Positions 23,336 to 31,875 of a DNA stretch of 64,000 nt are shown piece by piece (the first letter of the stretch is position 1; the number at the start of each line of letters is the position of its first letter). The DNA is from Bacteroidota bacterium. GTDB lineage: Bacteria > Bacteroidota > Bacteroidia > Bacteroidales > PUMT01. The stretch covers positions 1 through 64,000 of the forward strand of contig PWHJ01000088.1 in assembly GCA_003554865.1 (NCBI GenBank), read 5' to 3'. Below the pieces are notes generated by a model. The model saw only the letters and a program-made list of their open reading frames with translations, was not told where the DNA came from and did no database searches. The translations under genes and the position numbers were made by a program.

Positions 23336-23710
23336 ATGGAACCTATAAAAATTAAGGGAACAGATGACACTCCGGAGATAATGCTTGACGCCGGTAATGA
23401 CGTTTTTGAAATATCAGGCAGGTCCCTGCCGGAAGATGTAACATCTTTTTTTGAGCCTGTTATTAACTGGCTCGATGAATATGCTGAGAATCCAAAACCT
23501 AAAACTGAGTTTGTTTTTAAGCTTACTTACTTTAATACTGCCTCTTCTAAAGTACTTCTTGATATTTTGATGAAGCTTGAAGATATCAGCAGCTCCGGGA
23601 AGGAGGTAATTGTAAAGTGGCATTATCCCGAGGATGATGAAGATATGAAGGAGGCGGGAGAGGAGTATGCCGATATTGTAGATGTTGAATTTGATCAATT
23701 AAGTTATTGA
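23336..23710 (+). CDS. SiaC-family phosphoprotein
   Basis: SiaC is a small regulator switched by phosphorylation of Thr68; the unphosphorylated form activates a diguanylate cyclase in Pseudomonas. Here the 124-residue protein has the family core PEIMLDAGNDVFEISGRSLPED and TYFNTASSKVLLDIL, with Thr68 at exactly that position. The acidic C-terminus (EEYADIVDVEFDQ) is as in the family. No GGDEF protein lies in the window, so the downstream effector is unknown; the ABC transporter that follows 61 bases later is a candidate. Confidence 0.88.
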   Translation: MEPIKIKGTDDTPEIMLDAGNDVFEISGRSLPEDVTSFFEPVINWLDEYAENPKPKTEFVFKLTYFNTASSKVLLDILMKLEDISSSGKEVIVKWHYPEDDEDMKEAGEEYADIVDVEFDQLSY

Positions 23711-23771
23711 GCATTTTAATTGTGTTATTTTATTGAACCATGTTTTGAATTTACACTAAATTAAATTTAAA

Positions 23772-26700
23772 ATGAGTGAAGAGATACTAAGGGCACTGAT
23801 GCAGCTTTTTGCCTTGCTGGTTAAGCAGGATGAGGGGGTGGAGAACAAAGAGGTGAAATATGTTGATAATTTTCTCAATCAGCAGCTTAATGATGAGGAC
23901 GCCCGTGAGTACCTGATGCTTTTTAAAAAGCATGCAGGCCTTCTTGATGATAAGGGAAACGAGAAGGAGGGAGACAATAAAAGCAGGAAGTCAAGTGTGA
24001 AGCTTACTTCAGTTAAAGATTCTGTCAGGATCCTTGGTATCTGCAAAAAAATAAACAAAACACTCACTCAAAAACAGAAAGTAGTATCACTTGTAAGGCT
24101 TTTTGAGATAGTCAATGCGGCTGGTAAGTTTACCGAACAACGCATGGCCATAATTAATACGGTGGCAGAAGCCTTCAGGCTGGACCCGCAGGAGTTTGAG
24201 GATATTAAACAATTTGTTTTAAACCACGATGCACGGGATATGGATTATCCGGCGTTAATGGTTATCAGCAGCAAAAGTTATAATCTCAAACTTGCAAAAC
24301 ACATTCGTTGCGAATCTGAGGAGGGTGAAATACTGATATTACAGATAAAAAGCGAGGATTTATATTTTCTGCGCTATAACGGCACAGATGATGTTTACTT
24401 GAACGGCTTGCCATTAAACACCCGGCGAATATATCTTTTTGCAAACGGAAGTACAATCAAGCTGCCGAAGGGAAAGCCAATTTATTACAGTGATGTTGTT
24501 TCCCATTATCTGGCCGGCGAGTCTGTTGCAAGAATATCATACGAGGTTGACAGTGTTGGTTATACATTCAGCAATGGTGGAGTAGGGTTACGTGAAGTAT
24601 CTTTCTCAGAGGGTCAGAGCAGGCTTATTGGCATAATGGGTGCAAGCGGTGCAGGTAAAACAACATTGCTTAATGTTTTGTCGGGAGCTGACAATCCGAC
24701 TGCCGGTAGTGTAAAGATCAACAATATTGATCTTCATAAACAAAACGACTTACTTGATGGTGTTATCGGCGTTATACCTCAGGATGACCTCCTTATTGAA
24801 GAGCTTACAGTATTTGACAATCTCTACTATAACGCCAGGTTATGTTTTCGCGATAAGACTGAAGAAGAAATAACTGCACTAGTTGATAAGACTCTTGCTA
24901 GTCTCGGACTTCTTGAGAGACGGGATATGAAAGTGGGGTCGCCACTAAAGAAAGTTATCAGCGGCGGGCAGCGCAAGAGACTGAACATTGCCCTGGAGCT
25001 TATCAGGGAACCTTCAATACTTTTTGTTGATGAACCAACTTCAGGTCTCTCTTCAAGGGATTCTGAAAATGTTATGGATCTTTTAAGAGAGCTTACATTA
25101 AAGGGTAAGCTTATCTTTGTTGTTATCCATCAACCATCTTCTGACATATATAAGATGTTTGACAATATACTGATCCTTGATACCGGTGGGTATATGATAT
25201 ATTACGGAAACCCGGTTGAGGCAGTAATGTATTTTAAAAGGATCGATGCCCAGATAAACAGCGATGTAGGGGAGTGTGCCGAATGCGGCAATGTTAACCC
25301 TGAATTGATATTCAATATTGTAGAGGCACAGGTAGTTGATGAATTTGGCCGTTATACAAACGAAAGGAAAGTCCTTCCGCATAAATGGGATAAGCTATTC
25401 AAGGAGAACATTAAGCCTAAACAGGTAAAGAAAGTTAGCGGCTCTCCTCCAGCTAACCTCAGAATACCCTCATGGATCAAGCAATTAAAAATATATACCT
25501 TGCGCGATTTCTTCTCAAAAATAAGCAACAGGCAATATATCGCACTCAACCTGCTCGAAGCTCCCTTGCTTGCATTTATATTATCCTATATTATAAGGTA
25601 TATTGCTGATCCTACCTCTACGGTATATATATTCAGAGAAAACGAGAATATACCGGTTTACATCTTTATGAGCCTTATTGTTGCTTTATTCCTGGGTCTT
25701 ACAGTGAGTGCCGAGGAGATATTCCGGGACAGGAAAATTCTTAAGCGTGAGGCTTTTTTAAACCTGAGCCGGTCAAGCTACCTGTTTTCAAAAATTTTTA
25801 TCCTTTTTAGTATATCTGCCATTCAGTCATTTCTTTTTGTTATCATTGGAAATTCCATACTGGGTTTGAAGGGTATGAATTTTGAATACTGGCTTGCTCT
25901 GTTTTCAATAGCGTCATTTGCAAATGTTCTGGGTCTGAATATTTCGGCATCATTTAATTCGGCAGTTACCATATATATATTGATCCCATTGCTGATGATC
26001 CCGCAAATGATTTTAGGGGGGGCAATGTTCAGCTTTGAGAAACTTAACCCTACCATTGGAAGTGTTGACAAGGTGCCGGTTATTGCAGAGTTCATGCCTA
26101 CAAAATGGACCTATGAAGCCTTAATGGTAAATCAATACCGCAGTAATGCTTTTCAGAAACATTTTTTTGAGGTTGAAAAAAAGGAGAGCGTTGCAGATTT
26201 CCAGAGAGTATACTGGCTGCCCGGGCTGAAAGACCGTTTGAACAAACTCCTGGCTGAATATGAAACAAATGGCGATATTACCGGTCACATATCTGAGCTG
26301 CAATTGATATATAATGAGGTAGAGAAAGAGATGCTCCGGATGCCCGAAATTAAATTTGCCGGACTCGAAGATCTGAATGCCGGTAATTTCAATATCGAGG
26401 TGGCTGAGAAGTTATTTGAATATTTTGATTTACTTGATGATAGATACAGAGAAGATTATAACCAGGCAAACCGCAGGAAGGAGAATATTATAAATTACTG
26501 GATGCGGGAAAATCCGGAGCAGTACAGATATTTACGCGATTCCTACTATAATGAAAGTCTCTCGGATATAGTCAAAAAGGTTTTTGAGAAAAACCAGATA
26601 ATTGAGTACAATAACGAGCTTGTACAGCAGATAGACCCGATATATCGTGACCCCCTTCCGGACTCATGGTTAAACTTCAGGTCTCATTTTTATGCCCCTA

Positions 26701-26864
26701 ATAAATATTTTATGGGTAGGTATATTGACACTTTTAACTTTAATATCGCTTTTGTCTGGTTTCTCACCGGGTTGCTGTACGTTGCATTGTACTATGATGT
26801 GCTTAGAAGGGTGATGGATTGGTCTTCACGTATAAAGCCAGGAAAAATATTAAATATTAAGTGA
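23772..26864 (+). CDS. ABCG-type ATPase-permease with TerB-like and FHA-like N-terminus
   Basis: This 1030-residue fusion starts with a helical region (1-190) resembling TerB-type domains, then a beta segment (about 190-250; DDVYLNGLPLNTRRIYL, FANGSTIKL) that looks like the end of an FHA domain but lacks its Gly-Arg and Ser-Arg-x-His residues. The ATPase follows: Walker A GASGAGKTTLLNVLSGA, signature ISGGQRKRLNIALEL, Walker B ILFVDEPTSGLSSRDSE and the WHITE/ABCG-type IHQPSSDIYKMFD. The permease has about six helices from residue 580 to 990, interrupted by a long, charged coiled-coil insert before the last helix. Substrate unknown. Location right after siaC suggests regulation by the phospho-switch. 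Confidence 0.85.
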   Translation: MSEEILRALMQLFALLVKQDEGVENKEVKYVDNFLNQQLNDEDAREYLMLFKKHAGLLDDKGNEKEGDNKSRKSSVKLTSVKDSVRILGICKKINKTLTQKQKVVSLVRLFEIVNAAGKFTEQRMAIINTVAEAFRLDPQEFEDIKQFVLNHDARDMDYPALMVISSKSYNLKLAKHIRCESEEGEILILQIKSEDLYFLRYNGTDDVYLNGLPLNTRRIYLFANGSTIKLPKGKPIYYSDVVSHYLAGESVARISYEVDSVGYTFSNGGVGLREVSFSEGQSRLIGIMGASGAGKTTLLNVLSGADNPTAGSVKINNIDLHKQNDLLDGVIGVIPQDDLLIEELTVFDNLYYNARLCFRDKTEEEITALVDKTLASLGLLERRDMKVGSPLKKVISGGQRKRLNIALELIREPSILFVDEPTSGLSSRDSENVMDLLRELTLKGKLIFVVIHQPSSDIYKMFDNILILDTGGYMIYYGNPVEAVMYFKRIDAQINSDVGECAECGNVNPELIFNIVEAQVVDEFGRYTNERKVLPHKWDKLFKENIKPKQVKKVSGSPPANLRIPSWIKQLKIYTLRDFFSKISNRQYIALNLLEAPLLAFILSYIIRYIADPTSTVYIFRENENIPVYIFMSLIVALFLGLTVSAEEIFRDRKILKREAFLNLSRSSYLFSKIFILFSISAIQSFLFVIIGNSILGLKGMNFEYWLALFSIASFANVLGLNISASFNSAVTIYILIPLLMIPQMILGGAMFSFEKLNPTIGSVDKVPVIAEFMPTKWTYEALMVNQYRSNAFQKHFFEVEKKESVADFQRVYWLPGLKDRLNKLLAEYETNGDITGHISELQLIYNEVEKEMLRMPEIKFAGLEDLNAGNFNIEVAEKLFEYFDLLDDRYREDYNQANRRKENIINYWMRENPEQYRYLRDSYYNESLSDIVKKVFEKNQIIEYNNELVQQIDPIYRDPLPDSWLNFRSHFYAPNKYFMGRYIDTFNFNIAFVWFLTGLLYVALYYDVLRRVMDWSSRIKPGKILNIK

Positions 26865-26920
26865 TTGTGAACAAGAACAGCAGATTGATTAGTTTTTTTT
26901 AAATAATAAAATGGGTTAAT

Positions 26921-27826
26921 ATGTTAAAAATTGGATTGTTATTATTTATTATTCCGGTTCTTTTTACGTCCTGTCAGATGTGCAGTGATAGCGGACCGGA
27001 CAGTGAGTTTGAAATACCCGACTCGGTTATGTATGCTGAAACTCTGGAAGTATCCGAGGAGGTAATGGAAGGGATTATATCAAATGTTTCTTCAGTTATT
27101 GAAACCTCTTCTTTTATAAGGGACCTGGACGTTCCTTACTCAAACAGTTATCTTGCTACAACGGCTAATCTTGATAACTACAACACCAATTTCAGGAGGG
27201 CTCTAATGCTGGGGATTTACGCAGCCGATCTTGGTTATCTTAATATGTATAACCGAACGACGGAAGTTTTAGATTATTTAACTTCAATCAGAAGGCTTTC
27301 CGGGGGGCTGAACGTAGACCAGTTTTTTAATTTTTCAACACTGCGGCGCCTTGCAAACTCACAGGATAATCTTGATTCTCTTATGTTCATTTCGATGCAG
27401 AGCTTTAACCGTATGGACAATTATTTGCGTGAAGAGCAAAGAGCACACCTCAGTGCGGCAATGGTAGCAGGTGTCTGGTTAGAAGGTTTATACCTGTTAA
27501 CACAGGTTGCCCAAAAATCTTCCAGTGATGAATTGTTTGATCGTATTGCTGAACAGAAAATAATTCTGGATGAGCTGGTAATTATATTTAAAAATTATGG
27601 AAATGTACATCCGGAGTTCGATGAGCTTTATGAGGAATTAGCGGAAATCAAGCAGATATTTGATGAAGTGTCAATTACATATGAACACGGGGAACCTGAG
27701 GCAGTAGAAAAGGATGGGAAGCTCATGATAATACAGAAAGAACGGAGTATTGTAAATATTACTGAAGAACAGGTAAACGACCTTACAGAAACTACAGAAA
27801 AAATTCGTAATAAGTTAATTCTTTAA
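26921..27826 (+). CDS. lipoprotein of unknown function
   Basis: The signal peptide ends in LFTSCQM, a lipobox with Cys at about residue 18, so the protein is expected on the envelope surface or periplasmic face. The mature 280-residue part is mostly alpha-helical with repeated acidic stretches (LEVSEEVMEGIISNVSSVIE, LDELVIIFKNYGNVHPEFDELYEELAEI). No family is recognised. It is followed four bases later by another exported protein, and lies behind the ABC transporter, so it may be part of the envelope complex or its cargo. Confidence 0.65.
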   Translation: MLKIGLLLFIIPVLFTSCQMCSDSGPDSEFEIPDSVMYAETLEVSEEVMEGIISNVSSVIETSSFIRDLDVPYSNSYLATTANLDNYNTNFRRALMLGIYAADLGYLNMYNRTTEVLDYLTSIRRLSGGLNVDQFFNFSTLRRLANSQDNLDSLMFISMQSFNRMDNYLREEQRAHLSAAMVAGVWLEGLYLLTQVAQKSSSDELFDRIAEQKIILDELVIIFKNYGNVHPEFDELYEELAEIKQIFDEVSITYEHGEPEAVEKDGKLMIIQKERSIVNITEEQVNDLTETTEKIRNKLIL

Positions 27827-27830
27827 AAAT

Positions 27831-28256
27831 ATGAGACATATTTTAATATTATTAATTACTATACTGGCTTCAACAGCTCATTCACAAACCACCGATGAAC
27901 TGGTTGAAATTTGTGTTGATGGCCTTGATGATGCCACATACCTGAAGGATTTCCAGGTTGAACATGATGCTGCCCAACCCGGTCAAGAAGCTCCGGTTGC
28001 AAGGTATTCAATGGTGCTTAAAAAAGATACACAATACAGGTTATCTATATGCACTTCTGAAAGCACCTCTGAAAAAGGTATTATACAATTGTATGACAAA
28101 AAGGGACTTGTGGGAACAAATTATATTGAAGAAAGTGATACATTTTATGAATTTTTTGATATTCAAATACAAAGCACCGGGGTTTATCACATATTTATCT
28201 CTTTTAAAGATGGTGTCTCTGGCGCAGCGGTAGGCGTGCTTTCACTGGTGGAGTAA
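27831..28256 (+). CDS. small secreted protein
   Basis: The 141-residue product has a signal peptide (RHILILLITILASTAHSQ) and a beta-rich mature part with KKDTQYRLSICTSE, GIIQLYDKKGLVGTNY and TGVYHIFISFKDG, resembling small beta-sandwich or pre-peptidase C-type domains in shape. No family can be named. Four bases separate it from the preceding lipoprotein gene, so the two are cotranscribed and probably work together. Confidence 0.6.
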   Translation: MRHILILLITILASTAHSQTTDELVEICVDGLDDATYLKDFQVEHDAAQPGQEAPVARYSMVLKKDTQYRLSICTSESTSEKGIIQLYDKKGLVGTNYIEESDTFYEFFDIQIQSTGVYHIFISFKDGVSGAAVGVLSLVE

Positions 28257-28308
28257 ATTGCAGTTGTTATATTATTTTAAAAAATGACAAATCAAAAACT
28301 CCGTTAGA

Positions 28309-29265
28309 ATGAAAAACTTCTTGCTGATTATAATTATTATTGCTTTGTATGCCTTTAGTACAATGAAAAATAATAATGTAGACGTCCATATCAATGCTCC
28401 TGATCAGGTTGAGGCAGGCAGTGTTGTCGAAATTGAGCTTGAGCTGCACAAAAGCGGGTTGGGGGGATTTGCCAGGTTCAGGCAGGAACTGCCGCATGGT
28501 GTTACAGCTTCCCCTCTCTATCCTTCAAATATGAACTTTTCATTTGAAGACAACACTATTAACATGATATGGCTCAATCTGCCTGATGATAAAGTGATTA
28601 GAGCGCGTTACCAGCTTATATTCCATGAAAAGTTAAAGGGGGACCTTTTACTGGATGGTACTTTCAGCTATATTGAAAATAACCGGCGCAACTCTTCCAG
28701 TGCAACAGCGGAGACGGTTACTATCACACCGTCACCGGGTATTGACGAAGAACTTCTGGTAGATGTCAATGAATCAGAGAGGATAATGGATGTTGCGGAG
28801 TTGCCCGGAAGTAATTATTCCGGGGATGATACTGCAAGTACCCCCACAGGTGTTGAATCTGACATTGCTTCCGGTGAGGCGGTAAATACCGGTACAGATG
28901 TTGCGTCTGACATTGTTTCTGATGATACCAAAGTTACCGGCACAGAAAACCTGTCTGGTGCTGACCTTCCTCAGCCTCTCGAGGCTGAGGAAGGGGTTTA
29001 TTACAGGATCCAGCTTGCTGCAGGCAAAAAACCTGTTGATCCGGAAGAGTACTTCCGGGAGTATGATTTTGCAGGTGATGTTCGTACTGAAATCCATGAA
29101 GAGTGGATAAAGTATTCAATAGGTTCTTATTATGACTACAAGGAGGCCAGAAACAAAAGAGACCACATATGGAGCTCTGCCGGGATCGATGATGCTTTTG
29201 TTACTGCCTACACCTGCGGGGAGAGAATAACTGTCCAGGAGGCTTTCATGATCGCGAACCGTTAA
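28309..29265 (+). CDS. secreted protein with SPOR-like C-terminal domain
   Basis: The 318-residue protein begins with a hydrophobic signal/anchor (FLLIIIIIALYAFS). Residues 25-145 form a beta-sandwich-like region (VDVHINAPDQVEAGSVVEIELEL, YQLIFHEKLKGDLLLDG). A low-complexity acidic Ser/Thr linker follows, and the last 85 residues resemble a SPOR domain (VYYRIQLAAGKKPVDPEEYF, WIKYSIGSYYDYKEAR), which binds peptidoglycan stripped of stem peptides. It is the last gene of this operon. A perfect 14-bp hairpin lies in its coding sequence exactly at the linker. Confidence 0.7.
   Translation: MKNFLLIIIIIALYAFSTMKNNNVDVHINAPDQVEAGSVVEIELELHKSGLGGFARFRQELPHGVTASPLYPSNMNFSFEDNTINMIWLNLPDDKVIRARYQLIFHEKLKGDLLLDGTFSYIENNRRNSSSATAETVTITPSPGIDEELLVDVNESERIMDVAELPGSNYSGDDTASTPTGVESDIASGEAVNTGTDVASDIVSDDTKVTGTENLSGADLPQPLEAEEGVYYRIQLAAGKKPVDPEEYFREYDFAGDVRTEIHEEWIKYSIGSYYDYKEARNKRDHIWSSAGIDDAFVTAYTCGERITVQEAFMIANR
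28965..28994. other. perfect 14-bp inverted repeat inside the SPOR-protein gene
   Basis: CCTTCCTCAGCCTC (28965-28978) and GAGGCTGAGGAAGG (28981-28994) are exact complements around TC. The sequence encodes the linker before the SPOR-like domain. Such a strong hairpin in coding DNA is unusual; it could pause translation or transcription, or have arisen by a palindromic insertion. Confidence 0.6.
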
Positions 29266-29390
29266 TATAAAATGCCAGGTCTCAGTTGAGTTAATTGATC
29301 ATGGATATTTTATCTTATAGTAAATGGGCAAAGAGACAGGAAGAAGCTGTTCATCCCTGCGCCTGGGGAGGAGAAAAAATCGTTTCCGGG

Positions 29391-29436
29391 AATGAACCCC
29401 CATCAGCCTTTGGCAGACAAAATAATATTCGCATGA
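29391..29436 (+). repeat. dispersed repeat copy A with 14-codon ORF
   Basis: AATGAACCCCCATCAGCCTT, then TGGCAGACAAAATAA, is shared with the copies at 42259 and 55194. Starting at ATG 29392 it encodes MNPHQPLADKIIFA and stops at 29436. There is no Shine-Dalgarno sequence and the later half of the repeat is missing. The stretch from 29266 to 29390 otherwise shows no gene. Confidence 0.7.
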
Positions 29437-29438
29437 AG

Positions 29439-29801
29439 TTAATCCTTCTTTATGATGTTAAAAGGAATTTTTGTCAGTGATTGCAACATCTTGCCCACGT
29501 CATACATGGACTCATCATCGGCGTAGTAGAACCAGTTAATAACTATTTTATCCCCCTTTTCATACATCTCTTCAAGCGTTCTTATCATATTTACAAGGCA
29601 GCGCACCGAACTTCCGTTCAGATATTCGAAACCCATATCTATCTGTGATATAGCCCTGCTGTTATTTGCTTTTTTTTCCAGTAGTTTGTTCAATGGTGAA
29701 TAAAACAATGAAGAATCCTCTAGTATGCTTCTTCCTGCAATACTCATTCGTCCGTTATCTATATTTATTGCAGGTGTTTTAATCGTTCCGGTTATATCCA
29801 T
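29439..29801 (-). CDS. SiaC-family protein lacking the phosphorylated threonine
   Basis: The 120-residue protein aligns with the SiaC-like gene at 23336: NIDNGRMSIAGRSILEDSSLF, YSPLNKLLE and IDMGFEYLNGSSVRCLV. At the position of Thr68 it has Gly63 (FEYLNGSS against TYFNTASS), so it cannot be phosphorylated at the usual site; the next Ser might substitute. It stands alone on the minus strand between two operons, facing the SPOR-protein gene. It may act as a non-phosphorylatable competitor or as a signal-independent version. Confidence 0.8.
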   Translation of the reverse strand: MDITGTIKTPAINIDNGRMSIAGRSILEDSSLFYSPLNKLLEKKANNSRAISQIDMGFEYLNGSSVRCLVNMIRTLEEMYEKGDKIVINWFYYADDESMYDVGKMLQSLTKIPFNIIKKD

Positions 29802-30164
29802 CTGTTTTTTTGTATTTGAACGTTAGCCTGACGTTTTGAGTCAGGTTCATTAAAAAAATCATACAACATTGTTTTTTGTTATGATAAACGTTCAATATAA
29901 ATTTTAGTTAGGCACAAAACAGTTAAGCACATCACCTTTTTACGGATAATCTGGTTGTATCAGATGAAAACCTGTTTCACCTTTCCGTCTCTTTGTGAAG
30001 TATAACTGTCTGTAGTACGGTTTGTTGCAATATAATTATTTTGGACTGCAACCAACTAATAGATATTTTAAAAGGGCAGCATGATAAAAAATAAACTTAG
30101 TTCAGTCAATCAGTGGTCTGGAAAAGGGTAGTACTTCTTGGAATATAAAAGGAGTTTAACGGAT
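29802..30164. other. intergenic region of 363 bases, no gene
   Basis: No open frame or clear terminator is seen. The segment near 29880-29910 (ATAAACGTTCAATATAAATT) resembles the end of repeat copy B at 42393-42416 (ATAAACGTTCAGGTATATTT), so a decayed repeat tail may lie here. The promoter of the SiaC-like gene at 29439 must be at its left side. Confidence 0.4.
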
Positions 30165-30716
30165 TTAATGAGGCATAATACCGTAAGCAACCCCTTTCAT
30201 AGTAATTGAAGGCACATCGCCGAACCCCCCTCTGAAGCGGGTGTTTGTTACAAGCACCATGGTACCTCCCTTTGCCGCTGCCTGTTTTTTCAGCCTGATC
30301 TCTGCATTTCTGTGGGTGGTCCTTCTGTTGCGACCGGCAGGCGAGGTTACTTCTATTTCACCCAGTTCGTCGAGATGTTGCAGTATATCGTCAGGGTCTT
30401 CTGTTATGATCACATGGCGCCAGTCATCTTCTGTTATCATTTCAAAAGTGGGAGGATTGAAAACTTCAACCCTGCCGGTATTATGAATTACCTTCTCAAC
30501 CAGCTTCCTTTCTATTTCACTGTTTTCAGTTTCTCCTTCCTCCCTGTAATATATCATGTTATTGGAAATACGTCTAATTGTTACAGGAGTTTTTTTTCCG
30601 CCACGGTGAACAATAGTATCGGCAACCTTCTCCTCGCTTTTTTTCTCTTGGCCGTTCAGGTTTAACGTCATGCCTGTCCACGTTAGCAGAGATAGTATCA
30701 GAATAAAGGTTTTCAT
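30165..30716 (-). CDS. secreted protein of unknown function
   Basis: Starting at ATG 30716 the product has a signal peptide (MKTFILILSLLTWTGMTLNLNGQ) and a 160-residue mature part. It includes DTIVHRGGKKTPVTIRRI and MIYYREEGETENSEIERKLVEKVIH, which read as a short beta strand pair, and later KKQAAAKGGTMVLVTNTRFRGGFGD. An ATG further upstream (30794) adds a non-conserved lead. No family is recognised. It is downstream of the Crp/Fnr gene on the same strand, with 120 bases between. Confidence 0.55.
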   Translation of the reverse strand: MKTFILILSLLTWTGMTLNLNGQEKKSEEKVADTIVHRGGKKTPVTIRRISNNMIYYREEGETENSEIERKLVEKVIHNTGRVEVFNPPTFEMITEDDWRHVIITEDPDDILQHLDELGEIEVTSPAGRNRRTTHRNAEIRLKKQAAAKGGTMVLVTNTRFRGGFGDVPSITMKGVAYGIMPH

Positions 30717-30836
30717 AATTAATTCATAAAGTAGTAGAATAATGAAATACTTAAATTTCCTTTTTTGTTCATTCTGTTTGATGCTCTGGTGCAAGGGTCA
30801 GCCTTAAAGCAAGTGGTATTTTCCCTTTATAGTTAT

Positions 30837-31523
30837 TTAACCCAGTCTGCTGAGTGTTTGCAGTATATCCATACTGATGATATCAACCCGTCGCTTGTTG
30901 AGATTGATTATCCTGTCATGCTGGAACTCTGCAAGCGTTCTTATAAAGCTTTCCTTGGTCGTGCAGGCAAACTCGGCAAGTTCCCTTCTGGTCATTGGAA
31001 GCTCAAAAACACTGCTGTTGTATATGTTCTTTGAGAAAAACAGGAGCACATCAGCAATCCTGCCGGGTAATTGTTTATGGGCATTATTCATTAGCTTGTC
31101 GAGCATGTGCAAACCTTCTTTGCTTATTTGTTTCATCAGTTGCGCGGCAAAAAAGCCGTTATTTGATACAATCTCGTTGAAGACTCCAACATCAATGAAA
31201 ATTACCTGAGATTTTGAAAGGGATGAGGCACTATAGTGGTATATCTTGTCACCTAAAAGTGACAGCAACCCGATAAAATCTCCGGGCCTTGCAATTTGAA
31301 GTATAATCACCTTTTCATTCCTGCCCTCCTTGTAAACCTTTACAAGCCCTGATTTAATAAACATAACATGAGATGTCCTGGTATTTTGCTTTATTATCAC
31401 ATCACGGGTATTGTAGTTTACAATATTGCTATTATTTTCAATAAGGGCTTTTTCATCTTCAGTTAATGTGTTAATACCGGGAATATTCAAAACATTTTTT
31501 ACAGGAGTATCATATTTTTCCAT
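30837..31523 (-). CDS. Crp/Fnr-family transcriptional regulator
   Basis: The 228-residue protein has an N-terminal cyclic-nucleotide-binding-like barrel (VMFIKSGLVKVYKEGRNEKVIILQIARPGDFIGLLSLLG), a dimer helix and a C-terminal helix-turn-helix (PMTRRELAEFACTTKESFIRTLAEFQHDRIINL). The recognition helix KESFIR keeps the Glu and Arg that read the TGA core in Crp and Fnr. The only cysteine is in the DNA-binding part, so it cannot carry an Fnr-type iron-sulfur cluster; a small-molecule or heme signal is possible. The upstream region has three TGAT-N4-ATCA palindromes, probably its own targets and those of the divergent chemosensory operon. Confidence 0.88.
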   Translation of the reverse strand: MEKYDTPVKNVLNIPGINTLTEDEKALIENNSNIVNYNTRDVIIKQNTRTSHVMFIKSGLVKVYKEGRNEKVIILQIARPGDFIGLLSLLGDKIYHYSASSLSKSQVIFIDVGVFNEIVSNNGFFAAQLMKQISKEGLHMLDKLMNNAHKQLPGRIADVLLFFSKNIYNSSVFELPMTRRELAEFACTTKESFIRTLAEFQHDRIINLNKRRVDIISMDILQTLSRLG

Positions 31524-31653
31524 GTTGTATTTGGATTATGTCAGAAATGATAATTACAGTTTTTTTAATTTTTCAATACCTCATTCAAAATATATTATAA
31601 GTAAAACCATTATTTATACATATAATTTAATGATCAAGATACATTAAAACAGG

Positions 31654-31665
31654 TGATATAAATCA
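31654..31665. promoter_or_regulatory. Fnr-like site 1
   Basis: TGATATAAATCA with outer G and C (GTGAT-N4-ATCAC), a 14-bp near-palindrome of Crp/Fnr type. It lies 131 bases upstream of the Crp/Fnr ATG. Confidence 0.6.
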
Positions 31666-31759
31666 CTTTCCCTCCTTGTACTTCCAAATTAAATAGTTTT
31701 TAAAAGAAACATTCAACCTTTATACATTTATTTTAATAATTCTGATACATTAAAAAGGG

Positions 31760-31771
31760 TGATTTAAATCA
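31760..31771. promoter_or_regulatory. Fnr-like site 2
   Basis: TGATTTAAATCA is a perfect 12-bp palindrome of TGAT-N4-ATCA type, 106 bases from site 1 (start to start). Confidence 0.6.
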
Positions 31772-31863
31772 TCATTGGTGGCAATCAGGCTCAGTGAAAA
31801 ACTATTTCTGAAAAAATCCTTTCTTATACATTTAATTTAACTTTTCTGATACATATAAAAGGA

Positions 31864-31875
31864 TGATTCTAATCA
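31864..31875. promoter_or_regulatory. Fnr-like site 3
   Basis: TGATTCTAATCA, within GATGAT-N4-ATCATC, is 104 bases from site 2 and 95 bases before the ATG of the response-regulator gene at 31970. That distance allows an activator site upstream of its promoter. Confidence 0.6.

Noticed and set aside
29295-29480. A 61-codon frame containing NEPPSAFGRQNN
   Set aside because: It runs across repeat copy A in a frame different from the conserved short ORF and has no homologous pattern.
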